Position numbers and translations under genes: made by a program. From contig NC_030683.2 in assembly GCF_000004195.4 (NCBI RefSeq), positions 72,015,764 through 72,079,763 on the forward strand: 64,000 nucleotides of DNA, in the 5' to 3' direction. Positions 1 to 11,100 of this stretch are shown here, piece by piece; position 1 is the first letter of the stretch, and each line of letters starts with the position of its first letter. Below the pieces are notes generated by a model. The model did not search any database. It saw only the letters and a list, made by a program, of their open reading frames with translations, and was not told the origin of the DNA. This DNA comes from Xenopus tropicalis (taxonomy: Eukaryota > Chordata > Amphibia > Anura > Pipidae).

Positions 1-88
1 AGTGCCCATAAATGGGCCGATTAGCTGCCGAATCGGCCCAAGGGACCGATATCAGCAGCTACTATCGGCCCGTGTATGGGGACCTTTA
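1..88. mobile_element. MITE end, truncated by window start
   Basis: Matches the last 90 bases of the TTAA MITE at 7159-7531: GGGCCGATTAGCTGCCGAAT, AAGGGACC, then CGGCCCGTGTATGG followed by an ACCTTTAG end. The rest lies outside the window. Confidence 0.75.
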
Positions 89-1145
89 GGAGTGTCAGTG
101 GCAAGCATATGCATGTGGTGTGGAGGGGGGTGGGGGCAGATGACAGGAAGAGTGCCCTGGAATTTGCTGCCCAGGCAGGGGAGCAGGCTTGGGTCAGCGG
201 GGCCCACTGGGTTTTTCCTGGTGCCCTGCCGGCCCAACCTGACCCTGGTCCTACTTTTCAGATTAATAAAATTTGTAATCTAGCAGGGGGGCCAAAGCTT
301 TTGCTTTCAACTCCATATGCCTCTGTATGAAATTTATTTGGGCTTACAATATCTGTTCGGATCCACTGTACCACAGGCTTCAATAACATATGTTTTTTGA
401 ACAATATGTATTTTATTTTTTTTAATTTAATCTCACTGCCCATAGGCATCCACTATTTGGAGCAGGTTATAGTTCTTAACAATGTTTAATTACCAACATG
501 AATATAAATCAGACGGACATGTTGGATTACAAAGAATCCCATATAAAAAAACAATTAGTAAAATGGTAATCTACTTTTTTCAGGTGGTCTTAACTAAGAA
601 GGCATTCATATGCTTAACCATAGTACTACTTGTGAAGCAGTAGGTGAGAATATATATGAATTTGTGGTGACAATATTTACCTGTGTCTATAGCAACAGCT
701 TAACAAAGCGTGCAGAGAAAGTAGCACATCTGCACATCAAACAGTGGGTAGCATCATGCATCTCACAGCTAAAATTGGCAACAGTCAAAACCAATCCATG
801 CTTATATTAATATATGAATTGCTTATTAAATAGATTTTAGAATTCTGCTTGATAATAATGCTGCTTGATAAATTTATCCTCATAAAGGTCTCAGTATGTG
901 ACCAAAACTTTAAAAAGTGTTAAGAAACAGTATTCTATTTTCAAAGACCGGCTGCTGTCTCTTCAACTGTTATGTGAGGTTTATGCAGTGCATTCTATGT
1001 TTGTATTATGCACACTGAACAGTACATACACAGGTCTATGGCACGATAATTCATTGTTCAGCAACGCCACCGCAAGCTTAATATTTTTTTATAATGCATT
1101 TGTTACTGAAGACAAAAACAAATAAGGGATAATGTAGTCTTAAAC
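89..1145. other. Unannotated intergenic sequence
   Basis: AT-rich, without a convincing open frame, RNA gene or repeat boundary that I can recognise. Confidence 0.5.
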
Positions 1146-1149
1146 TTAA

Positions 1150-1760
1150 AGGGGTGGTTCCCCTTCAGGTTAAACTTTTAGTATGGTATAGAATGGCCTA
1201 TTGTTAAATGATCACTGACCCCAGCAGTAAAAAAAAAAACCCTATTGTTCTGTGAGGCTCCAATGTTATTTCTACTTTTTATTATTTATCTTTCTATTTA
1301 GGCCCTCCTCTATTTACATTCCTGTCCCTATATAAAACCACTGCCTGGTTGCTAGGTTAAATTGGACACTAGCAACCAGATAGCACCGGAAATTCCAAAA
1401 AATGGCAAATAAAAAATGACCAAATGCAAATTCTCTCAAAATAGCACTCTCAAAATAGCACTTGGGGTCCCCAAAGTTGGGGAGCAATGCAAGCATGAAA
1501 AAAGTTCCTAGGTGGTGACTAGTAAGGGCTGGGATTGTTTATTTGGTAGCCAATGTGGACAGGAGGCTCTGTTTGGCAGTACACATGGTCTTCTTCTCCA
1601 AAACTTTTCTCCAAGTCAGAACGTCAACATTAACACCTGCTTTGGAGCTACTGGAAGCAACATCCAAGGGGTTGGTGAACAACATGTTGCTCAAGAGCTA
1701 CTAGTTGGGGCTCACTCCTTTACATCAACCTAAAAGTTAATTTAAAGTTGGACAACCCTT
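1150..1760. mobile_element. TTAA-flanked non-autonomous element (611 bp)
   Basis: Flanked by TTAA at 1146-1149 and 1761-1764. Imperfect inverted ends start AGGGGTGGTTC and, on the other strand, AAGGGTTGTCC. The interior has the typical frog motif GGTTGCTAGGTTAAATTGGA with a nearby inverted CTAGCAACCAGAT. TTAA target choice suggests piggyBac-type mobilisation; no transposase frame is present. Confidence 0.65.
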
Positions 1761-1764
1761 TTAA

Positions 1765-2330
1765 AGTGTTTGAGTGGCAAACTGAGTAAAACAGCTGTCC
1801 TAACTAAGTAATTAGAGATAAGATCGTGAAACCCTGTAGGTCAACTAAAACTGGGCAATTTCAAGGCAATACAAGAACCCTAATAATGTATTTGTGCTAT
1901 AGGACTGCTAAAACACAGAGCTACAGCAGGTCTATGATATTAAAGCTTTAATTGTCAGCCTCCCTGAGGTTAGTCAGTAGCTCAGCATGCCTGTTATCAC
2001 CCTTAATGGGCACATCAGTCAGCATATTTCATTCATGGGCAACAGATTAGGAGACAGGATTATTGTGAGAGAGGAATATTTGGGAGGCCTTTATCTATTT
2101 ACTGGGAACGGTTTTACTTTTTATGCAGCATCTGTTTTTTCTTTTTAAACACATAAGCATAACTGAACGCTTGCTTGTTTACATGAAAATATATTCAGTT
2201 GGCCCCACTGATTTGTATGTGCCACGCAACCAAATTACACAGCAACAGCCTTAAAAGACAATAGCAACACATGGGTCAGTTACAGAGCAATCAGATTGCA
2301 TACAATCTAGTAACATGCAGAAGGACAACA
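1765..2330. other. Unannotated intergenic sequence
   Basis: Nothing recognisable between the TTAA element and the DIRS left end. Confidence 0.5.
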
Positions 2331-2436
2331 TTTCCCTGGCCCTCTCCATATCAGCACACTCCGGGATAGCCCTCCCCTCTCCTCATGGAAGAACCCCTCC
2401 CATCAATTAAATAAATAGTTGTTAGAACCACCTACC
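2331..2436 (+). repeat. DIRS left inverted terminal repeat
   Basis: Starts TTTCCCTGGCCCTCTCC and ends at CCACCTACC. Its reverse complement matches 6803-6905 almost base for base. Confidence 0.9.
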
Positions 2437-2947
2437 CGTGTCTTTTTTGGTTCTTCCTTCTCCTCACTCCTTTTTGTCAAGGAGGTTTTTCTTTTCTCCT
2501 GTGAGTAGCATGGATGTGCGGAAATGCAGTCCTGGACCCAAGTTTTTTTGGCCATGTGTCTTTTCCTCGTATGGGGTAATGTATATCTGAGCAGGAGTTA
2601 AATGGCTCAGATCGGCTGGTGTTTGGGCAGATATCTTCAGCTTGAGCACTTGCGTCATTCCTCATGTTCCCCCGTTCGGAGGTCTTCCCAGTGAGCGGAA
2701 ATGCTACTGGCGACCGGGGCAGCAAAGTCTCCTACCTCAAGCTTGGTGCGCGAGCAGGAGGTGAATATTTTTTCCGAACGGGGAGGGTGGCAGAAGGGTA
2801 TCCGCTCTACTTCCGGTCCGGAAGAGAGCGGAAGATTATTGCGAGCACAGGATGTTGTGCTTGGGAGGGAGTACTTAAGGAAAGCACGCTCTGCCTGGGT
2901 GCTTCCTGCAGGTGTTGCCCAGTGTACACAGCGCGTCCTCCCTCTAT

Positions 2948-3140
2948 GTAAGTAGCGAGACCTGGTTTGGTGCCTTTGAGCTGAAAGCCTTATTTTTATT
3001 TTATGCTATTTTGTTTTAGGCTTTTTCCTTCCGGGTCTCAAGATGCCACCCTCACAAGTCTACTCCCAGGTTGAGGTAAAAAAAAAAAAAAAAATTTTAA
3101 CTTTCATGGCTGCCCTATCTAATATCTTGGTTTCTTGCAG
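2948..3140 (+). other. Candidate leader intron of the DIRS element
   Basis: A strong donor-like GTAAGT lies at 2948-2953 after a GC-rich leader, and a pyrimidine tract with TTTCTTGCAG ends at 3140, three bases before the gag-like ATG at 3143. Spliced leaders would bring the coding frame close to the leader. Inferred only from splice-site motifs. Confidence 0.35.
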
Positions 3141-3142
3141 TG

Positions 3143-4159
3143 ATGAAAACAACGAAAGTCAGGTCAAGAGACCATGAGACATCTTCACCAGGACCCAGTG
3201 TCACAGCTGAAGATCCGGGATCTTGTCTAGGATGTTCAGAAGTTCCTCTTCCTAATAAGAAGCTGTGTCAGAATTGTTTGAATTCAGCTGCGGGAAGTTC
3301 AGCCTTTACCCAGTCTGATGTATTATCTTGGATCAAGCAGGCAGTGTCACAGGAGGTTCTGGCAACGACATCCTCAGGTGGAATTTGATACGGCTGGAGA
3401 GGTACTGGACTTAGATTCATCATCAGAAGAAGAATCTGAGGAGGGGGATCATCCAGCATTTGATGAGAGCATGATTCCTTCTCTTATTAGAGCCGTTAGA
3501 AGTACACTGGACTTAGTGGAGGATGGTCAGCAATCCTCTTCTTCTTTTCTTCCAGGATCCAAGAAAAAATCTCAGTATTTTCCCTTGCATCAGGAAGTGA
3601 ACGACCTGGTAAAAAAAGAATGGGAAGAAGCTTCTAGGAAATTAAAGGCACAATCTAAATTTAATAAATTGTACCCTTTCAAGCAGGAGGATGTGAAAGA
3701 CCTTTGCTCCATTCCATCAGTAGACGCTCCCGTGGTTCATCTGGCCAAGAGTACCCTTCTTCCTCTAGAAGATGTGGCTACATTAAAAGATCCTATTGAT
3801 CGGAGGATCGATTCTGATCTAAAAGGTCATTTGTGGTGGCAGGTGAGATGGCGAAGCCAGCTATAGCCAGTATTTCAGTTGCTAAAGCCATAGAAATATG
3901 GTTGGAAAACCTGGAATCAGCTATCAGAGATGGGAGAGATGTTTCAGACATTCTTGAAGGTTTTTCTGAGATCCATATGGGAACTTCTTTCATACTTAAT
4001 TCTTCAATAGACATAACTCGGTTAGCCTCTAGATCCCTAACGCTTTCCGTAGTGGCTTTTGGCTTAGGTCTTGGGAGGCAGATGTCACTTCAAAAGCAGC
4101 CCTGCGTTCTCTACCATTCCAAGGTCAAGTACTTTTCGGGAAAAAGTTGGAAGAATTGA
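3143..4159 (+). pseudogene. DIRS gag-like ORF, frameshifted
   Basis: Begins with ATG at 3143. An N-terminal Cys pattern CLGC followed ten residues later by CQNC (CX2C-X10-CX2C) suggests a small zinc-binding knuckle. An acidic stretch (DSSSEEESEEGD) and a basic/helical region follow in a different frame. The frame changes near 3370-3400 and again near 3835-3865, and once more downstream of about 4080. The structural role (RNA packaging) is inferred from position, as gag proteins of DIRS elements are poorly conserved. Confidence 0.65.
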
Positions 4160-4501
4160 TTTCCAAGGCATCTGGTGGGAAAAGTCAATTTTTACCACAA
4201 AAGAAATGAAAGCAACAAACGAAGAGATTTTTTCGTAGTAAAGTCCCATACAAATCCAAGCCTCAAAATTCTGAATCTAAACCCTTTAAGGGAAGAAAGG
4301 AACCCGCAAAGTCTGATACCTGGTCAGGAGGTCAAGGTAATTCATTTCGGCACTTCGGTAACAGAACTACCGCTCCATCTTCGGCGTCCTGAAAATCCTT
4401 CTGAAAGTAGGAGTACCCAGGGGTCAGAAGTAGGAGGGAGATTACAACATTTTCTGGCCGTCTGGGAAAAATCCACAGAAGATCAGTAGGTCTTAAACAT
4501 T

Positions 4502-6069
4502 GTGAGAAAGGGATACAAGTTAGAGTTTCGATCCCAAATCCCTCCATCAAAGTTCTTGGTTTCACCCCTTCCGAAATCAGTGGAAAAGAAACAGGCCTTA
4601 CAAGCATGTCTTCGGCAGATGTTGTCTCAGAGGGTTATCATTCCAGTCCCGCTACAAGAAAGAGGAAAGGCAATATTTTCACACTTCTTCCTTGTTCAGA
4701 AACCATCAGGTGCATGGCGTCCTATTCTGAACCTTTGAAGGGTAAATCAGTATCTCTACGTCCAAAGGTTCCGGATGGAATCTCTGGAATCGGTAAGAGC
4801 AGAGATATGCGCCAAGGACTGGATGTGCACTCTAGACATCCAGGATGCATATCATCATGTTCCGGTGGCAGAGGAACATCAGAAGTACCTAAGGTTCGGC
4901 ATAGGGAACCAGCAATTCCAATTCACCTGCCTACCCTTCGGAATTTCCACCGCTCCACGGGTATTTTCCAAGGTCTTAGTGACCCTGGTAGCCTTTTTGA
5001 GATGGCAGGGACCGAGGATTTTCCATTACTTGGACGACTTAATTCTTCTAGCATCTTCAAGAAGTCAGGCCATTCATCACAGGAACATGGTAGTAGAGGT
5101 ACTACAGAGTCATGGTTGGTACCTAAATTTTGCAAAAAGCCAGCTGGAGCCGGCTCAGCAAGTATCCTTTCTGGGTGCAACTATAGACACTGTGACAGGA
5201 ATAGTGAAACTTTCATTTCAAAGACACAGGATCTAAAAAAACTAATATCAGAGATTCTGGCGGTATCTTGGATACCAGCGTCAACTCTGGCTCGGCTGCT
5301 GGGTATGATGGCATCATCCATTCGTCTGGTGGCTTGGGCACACTGGCACATGAGATTTCTACAACTACGTCTCATCAGGTCAGGGGGGATCATCGATCCA
5401 AGCATTCAGCTGCAGGTAGATCAACCTTTCAGGGAAGCATTAAGGTGGTGGCTTCATTCAGATCGGTTGTCAGTAGGAGTGCCTCTGTTTCCACAAAAAT
5501 GGATAACCGTGACCACAGACGCTTCGGGATCAGGCTGGGGCGCGGTCCTAGAAGGGAAAGCAGCACAAGGTCTATGGCAGCAGCCATCATCAGACGTGCC
5601 CTCAAATATATTAGAAATAAGAGGGGAAGCAGAGTACGGGTCAAAAGCGACAATGTGGTGGCCGTTGACATATGTCAGAAAACAAGGAGGGACCAGAAGC
5701 CTTCTGGCAGAAGTAGAGCCGCTGTTTCTGTGGGCAGAACTTCACCTATCAGACCTAACAGCTACTTTTGTTCCGGGCAGGCTCAACAAGGAGGCAGATT
5801 TTTTAAGCCGCAATTCATTAGATCCTCACGAATGGCAACTTCATCCAAAAATCTTCGATCTGATTGGGAAGAGATGGGGATTCCCTAGTTTAGATCTAAT
5901 GGCCTCGTCAAACAACACCAAATGCAAAACATTCTTCGCCAGGAGAAAAGATCCTCGGGCGCTGGGGATAGACGCTCTGACTCAACAGTGGCCGAGGGAT
6001 TTATGCTACATCTTTCCTCCTCTTCCTTTGATTCCGAGGGTCCTACAGGCAGGCTTTAAAATACGCTGA
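4502..6069 (+). pseudogene. DIRS reverse transcriptase / RNase H, broken
   Basis: Reverse transcriptase motifs are readable: FLVQKPSGAWRPILNL, then CTLDIQDAYHHVPV, FTCLPFGISTAPRVF and the catalytic FHYLDDLILL. An in-frame TGA at 4736-4738 interrupts it. The frame shifts near 5220-5240; RNase H follows with TTDASGSGWGAVL and, in another frame around 5650, KSDNVVAV, then back again. The C-terminal part (PSLDLMASSNNTKCKTFFAR, IDALTQQWPRD, YIFPPLPLIPRVL) is the methylase-like tail typical of DIRS polyproteins. It ends at 6069. At least three frame changes plus the stop show it cannot make an intact enzyme. Confidence 0.85.
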
Positions 6070-6103
6070 GGATAGTCCTATTTTTCTGCAGGATAAGGTT
6101 ATC

Positions 6104-6604
6104 TTGAAATTTGTACCTACCTTCAAACCAAAAATGGTCACAGACTTTCACATTCAGGATGAACTAGTGTTACCTGCTTTTTCGGAAAATTCTCAAGATG
6201 GTGAGAATAATCCTCTACATCTTCTAGATGTTGGAAGAGCAGTCAAAGCTTATTGTCAAGCTACGCAAGAATTCAGGAAAACTGATAGATTATTTGTTTT
6301 TCCTGGGGGAAAAAGGAAAGGTGAAGCAGCTTCAAAAACTACTATCTCCCGATGGATTAAAGGAATCATCTCAAAGTCTTACTCTGGCAAAGGTTTGCCA
6401 ATTCCTAGGGTTTCAGCTCACTCAACCCGGGGTCAAGCAACTTCTTGGGCAGCAGAAGTAGGTACATCGCTGGAGGTGATATGCAGAATGGCTTCCTGGG
6501 CATCACCTAATACCTTCATTTCACATTACCGATTGGATGTGACTTCGGCCAATTATGTGCATTTTGGTCGTAATGTTTTATCTACGGTTTCCTATGCTCA
6601 ATAA
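6104..6604 (+). pseudogene. DIRS tyrosine recombinase, C-terminal half
   Basis: An open frame of 166 codons with catalytic-type motifs: HSTRG (His-X2-Arg) near residue 105 and FISHYRLDV with the His and nucleophile Tyr near 145. These match the C-terminal half of DIRS recombinases, which join the circular DNA intermediate to the target. The usual N-terminal half, including about 150 or more residues before VPTFKPK, is absent: it follows directly on the pol end at 6069. The copy therefore has an internal deletion at about 6050-6100. Confidence 0.82.
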
Positions 6605-6660
6605 ACAGTGCTTAATTGCATTTATGAAGCATTTGTCCCACCCATTATTCGGGAAGCTTG

Positions 6661-6775
6661 CTATATCCCTGAGTGTGCCGATATGGAGAGGGCCAGGGAA
6701 AATTCTATCATACTTACCGTAATTTTCCATTCCTGGTACCTCTCCATATCAGCAGATTCCCTCCCTGGATTACTA
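6661..6775 (+). repeat. DIRS internal complementary region
   Basis: First part (to about 6700, GATATGGAGAGGGCCAGGG) is the complement of the left end. Second part (from about 6698, CTATCATACTTACCGT to CTCCATATCAGC) is the complement of the extended right end. The two meet in GGGAAAATT, mimicking the joined circle junction. In DIRS replication this region templates completion of the termini. Confidence 0.88.
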
Positions 6776-6802
6776 TCTAACTCAGGCTTTTTACGAGACA
6801 CT

Positions 6803-6938
6803 GGTAGGTGGTTCTAACAACTATTTATTTAATTGATGGGAGGGGTTCTTCCATGAGGAGAGGGGAGGGCTATCCCGGAGTGTGCTGATATGGAGAGGTA
6901 CCAGGAAAGGAAAATCACGGTAAGTATGATATAATTTT
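6803..6938 (+). repeat. DIRS right inverted terminal repeat
   Basis: Inverse of the left repeat over 6803-6905, then about 33 extra bases ending GTATGATATAATTTT that are found again only in the internal complementary region. Confidence 0.9.
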
Positions 6939-7158
6939 CCCTTATCCCTGAGATTAGGCAGTTAGAAAAGTGTGGACCAATGTAATGGTAACCCCATAAT
7001 CCCTTTAAATTGGAAGAGTCCATCAGTCAAATTGATTTGCCGTATTTTAAGATCACAAATAACGAGGGTGAATTGGATTCTGATTGATCTATTGTGCGGG
7101 AGAATCAGATATATAACAAAGGTCCAATAATTTAAAATGATAGGGACAATTACATTAA

Positions 7159-7531
7159 AGGTGGCCATACACGAGCAGATCCAAGACATCGCCAAGCGAG
7201 CGGATCTTCCCCCGATATCCCCACCTACGGGTGGGCGATATCGGGGAGCATTTAGGTTAAAAAAAAAATAATCCGATCGTTTGGCCCTGGGGCCAAACAA
7301 TCGGATTATGTGGGCGGCAATGGGGCAGTCGGATCGGGGACCGCATCAACGAGCCGATGCGGTCCCCGATCCGACCAGATTTTCTAACCTGGCCGATCGA
7401 GATCTGGCCAATATCAGGCCAGATCTTGGTCGGCCAGGCCGCTCTGCTCTCCCCATACACGGGCCGATTAGCTGCCGAATCGGTCCAAGGGACCAATATC
7501 GGCAGCTATAGTCGGCCCGTGTATGGCCACC
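7159..7531. mobile_element. TTAA hairpin-rich MITE
   Basis: Flanked by TTAA at 7155-7158 and 7532-7535; inverted ends AGGTGGCCATACACG and CGTGTATGGCCACC. The interior is a series of local palindromes, for example GGCCCTGGGGCC inside complementary ATCG/CGAT arms (7273-7308) and GGATCGGGGACCGCATC with its complement (7331-7375). No coding potential. Confidence 0.8.
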
Positions 7532-7544
7532 TTAAGAATGCCAA

Positions 7545-8125
7545 AAGGTGGCCATACACTAAGATTTTTCTCTCCCTAACGACCAGTTTCAGAGCGATTC
7601 GACAAATCCGTCAAATTATTGTAAGGTTAAGGTTAGTAGACACCGAACGATCGCACATCTAGTGATTTTTCATCTGACATCGGTTTGAATATTTTCGGCA
7701 TTAGCAATGAAATTTGTCCATTGTCCAATTGTTTACAGAACCAAGCAGGCAGTTTTCCTAGCTTCAACTAGACCAGAGATGTCAAACACAATCACATAAG
7801 GGGGCCGAAATCTAAAACACAGACGGGACAAATTTTTTCTTAAGATACATAGTAAGATACTAAATCTTAGTTACTATGTGAGGAAAATGGAAATTGATCA
7901 TGCTGGAGGGTCAGACACACTCACCAAGGGCCAACATAAACCAGCCAGGAGGGCCAGAGAACCCGTGGGCCTTGTGTTTGACATATGTGAACTAGACGAT
8001 ATAGCTTGAAATGGTCATTTTCTTTGATGAACAAATTATACTTTTAAACAATTGTTTCAGGATAAGCTTGGTCCTACGATAACTACGATAAGATCCTTTA
8101 AAAACTTTGAAGTGTATGGCCAGCT
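7545..8125. mobile_element. MITE of the GGTGGCCATACAC family, interrupted
   Basis: Left end AAGGTGGCCATACACTAAG at 7545, right end AGTGTATGGCCAGCTTAA at 8110-8126. A hAT element is inserted at 7774-7989. Confidence 0.65.
7774..7989. mobile_element. hAT-type non-autonomous element, nested
   Basis: 216 bp with inverted ends CAGAGATGTCAAACACAA and CACATATGTCAAACACAA (other strand), flanked by the exact 8-bp duplication AACTAGAC at 7766-7773 and 7990-7997. Eight-base duplications and CAG-type ends are hallmarks of hAT elements. Confidence 0.85.
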
Positions 8126-11100
8126 TAAAGGCAACATAAGGAACATGAAAGAAGAGTCAGACACCAGCAACTTGTATAAATGCTTTCATTTTATCTCAAA
8201 AACATTTGAACACAGTAAGAAATGGAACTACTGCATATATATTCACATACACATATGTATAAAAATATCAGAATTGATGTTCCTGCATCAGATAACTACA
8301 GGGATAAAAATACACTCTTACAGATCCGTGAGCGTGTTTGGCAAGTAGCGCTTTCCTTGGGACCCATTTTACTGAGCAGGCGCTGGTTGCAAAACATGAA
8401 CACTTTGTATCTTGGTTCCATTTTAACATAATTACAAAATAAAAAACAGTACATATGAAATGCTACACCAGTCAGCTACAGTTTTGCCAAAAAGGAGTTT
8501 AATAATACATTTCCTTTTCATAAATTATAAACAAAAACAACAAGGCAGACATAAAAATATCATCAACGTATTCTTTTTAAAAGAGGTCATCTTTGTCACA
8601 TAAAAAAAAAAAACAATTTCCTTGAATAATAAAATTCACTTAAGCTGTAGATCTGTGGTAGGCAAACTGCGACCCTCCAGTACTTGCAAGACTACAACTT
8701 CCAACACCTGGTAGGATCATGGGAGTTCTAGTTTAACATTGACAGGATGGACACATATTGCCAAGCCTTGATGCAGCTCATATAAATATATATATATATA
8801 TTATTTTTCCTCAGATTTCTTTGGGATGACCATTGCTCAGTATACCAACTATTTGTTTTATTCCTAATTTTTCCATTACCAATTATTTTCTAAATCAGGC
8901 ATAGAATTCCCCTTGGCGTCAGGGAGCAAACCAAATGATACCTACTGAACAATAATTAGATATTTCATTTAAAAATGAATAAGCATTGATACAAAATTGA
9001 TACTGAAAATGTTCATAAATTGTGTTGACAAGCAACTTTTAGCACTCCTGTCAGTTACGCCAATGCCAGAGTATGCTGGCCACCCAAAACTGTACTTACT
9101 GCTGCTGTTTGCTTTAGATTCTATATACAATTTTTGTAATATCTAGGGATCTAAGAAAGCTTTACCAGGACTACTACTAAAGAACAAAATATGCATCAGT
9201 TTTTATGAGCTTATATTCCAGAGGGGTATTAAGGGCACTTTCATGATAACTGGTCTATAATAAGGCACACAACTGTTTGCCCTAGAAAGGCTTACCATGC
9301 CAGGGCTTCTTCTGTACATCCAACCTCAGTTATGTATAACCACTTATTTGAAAAGACAATGCAATTCCATTTACATTAACCTCCCGAGTACACCTCATTT
9401 GGTCAACAAAATGCCATGCAAGCAATTTGTAATGTCCAACTGCCATGATCACATGCTACATATTTTCCTCTCTTATTTGCAATACTTGAATGTTTGTTTT
9501 TTTAATTTAGTTTAAGCACTCATCACTATTCTGTGGGGTGTTAGAGCTTAACAATGGTACAGAGATCTAACAACTCTTCAAATCATTAATTGCTGAAATC
9601 ACAACTGGGGTATTAACAAGTAGGACAAATATATTCTGCGTGGAAAAAATTGTTCCAGCACGGAAGTGTGTTTATTATCAAAATGATTAATATTTAGCAT
9701 TTAAATATAATCATTGTATCTATAGTTTTTGTGTTGAGAAAAGGTGTTAAAAACGGTCGTTATAATTTGTTCTAGCTATTTCCCGATTGGGTGGTTGGGC
9801 AATACAATGGGGTGCCCAGTTTTGATTTATATGGGTTTTTGAACATACTTGTGCCTTGTAAGAATACATATACTATACATCTATGGTCTTCCTGAACAAG
9901 CTATGTCTCCACCTTCATCCTGCAAGAGCTTTTTCAATATTACAGTAGAGAAGGTCTAAATGTACAAATGCCCTGTCATTCATGGTGAACAGGGAATAAT
10001 GAAGCAATCAGCTAAAATTTATGGGGCATTTATGGGAAATGTTCAGTCTAAGGTTCTCCCTCTGTTCAACTATAAGTCCTGTGTTCTTAAAAAAGTCAAA
10101 AACATAAAATTGTGGCACAACAGCAGCTGTAGGATAGCAAGATTATGGCCATATTTTCTACATATAAGAAATGATTGATGATGCCTGTTGTCTCTAAAGA
10201 TACCAGGGGCCAAGTGTCTAATTTACAATACTCCAAATATATTCAATGTTGCGCTCTTACATATTTTTATAATTACAAAACTCCAAGAGAACTTTTAATT
10301 TTAACTGTGCTCTATTGCTGTGCATGTACTACTAGTTCCCTACCTCAATGTGAGACACAGAGGGGAATTGTGCAGTATTCTTTCGTATATTCAAACCATA
10401 CACATGGATACTAAAAAAATGTCTGTCTTCAGAAATGTAAACCATATAAAGTACAGTCAGACTTGCCATTATTAGCTGAAGTGACCATAGTTACCAGTTT
10501 GGCCATTCCTAATGTAGTTGACCCCCTTGCATGGGATCACAGCCAAATACAAAAACACACTAAGGGGCCAGACTAACAATCAGACACCTTTCATTGGTGC
10601 AAATCATTGGTCAATGGATGTTAGAGAATAAGCCACTGCTGCTGCTCAATGTTATAGCAAGAGTTTGACTAACATTTTTTGTGGGCAATATAAAATGCAC
10701 ATTCTTTAGTTTGCCTTATAAGAAACAGTAAAACAAGAAGTCTTGCTTAATCTGAGAATTTATTCATTGGGAATTGTCTTACTATCTTCCACATCTGTTT
10801 TATGATGTTTTTATCCGACACAATGAAGTATATAATGCAGACCTGTAACATATATTTAAGCATTCTATTGAAAATTGCTGTGCTGTATTCACATTTGGCT
10901 ACCTTGCAAGAGGTTGATACTGATGAATTGAATGCTGATGAGATCAAATTTAAATGTGATCAAATGTCTAAAAACGTAAACAGAAAGCCTGTGTGTCACA
11001 TCATGCAACAGGCTAAACGTGCCAGTGTGCGCTAGATACAAATATGTTGAGCTTCTCCTGTTCTACAGGATGTGAACCCTCGACTGGCAGAAAAATACTG

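Larger units (their letters stand above)
2331..6938 (+). mobile_element. Degenerate DIRS-type tyrosine-recombinase retrotransposon
   Basis: A 4.6-kb element with gag-like, reverse transcriptase/RNase H, a methylase-like tail and tyrosine recombinase segments on the plus strand. It has inverted terminal repeats (2331-2436 against 6803-6938), with the right repeat extended by about 33 bases, and an internal complementary region at 6661-6775 made of the complements of both outer ends. That arrangement, with no target-site duplication, is diagnostic of DIRS1-like elements, which replicate through a circular intermediate closed by the recombinase. The left end TTT and right end TTTT share the trinucleotide expected at the recombination point. 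Coding segments carry stops and frameshifts, so the copy is dead as a protein source. Confidence 0.9.

Noticed and set aside
3833..4159. Separate cellular gene in the 3.1-6.6 kb frames
   Set aside because: All frames lie between the DIRS terminal repeats and fit gag, pol and recombinase order.
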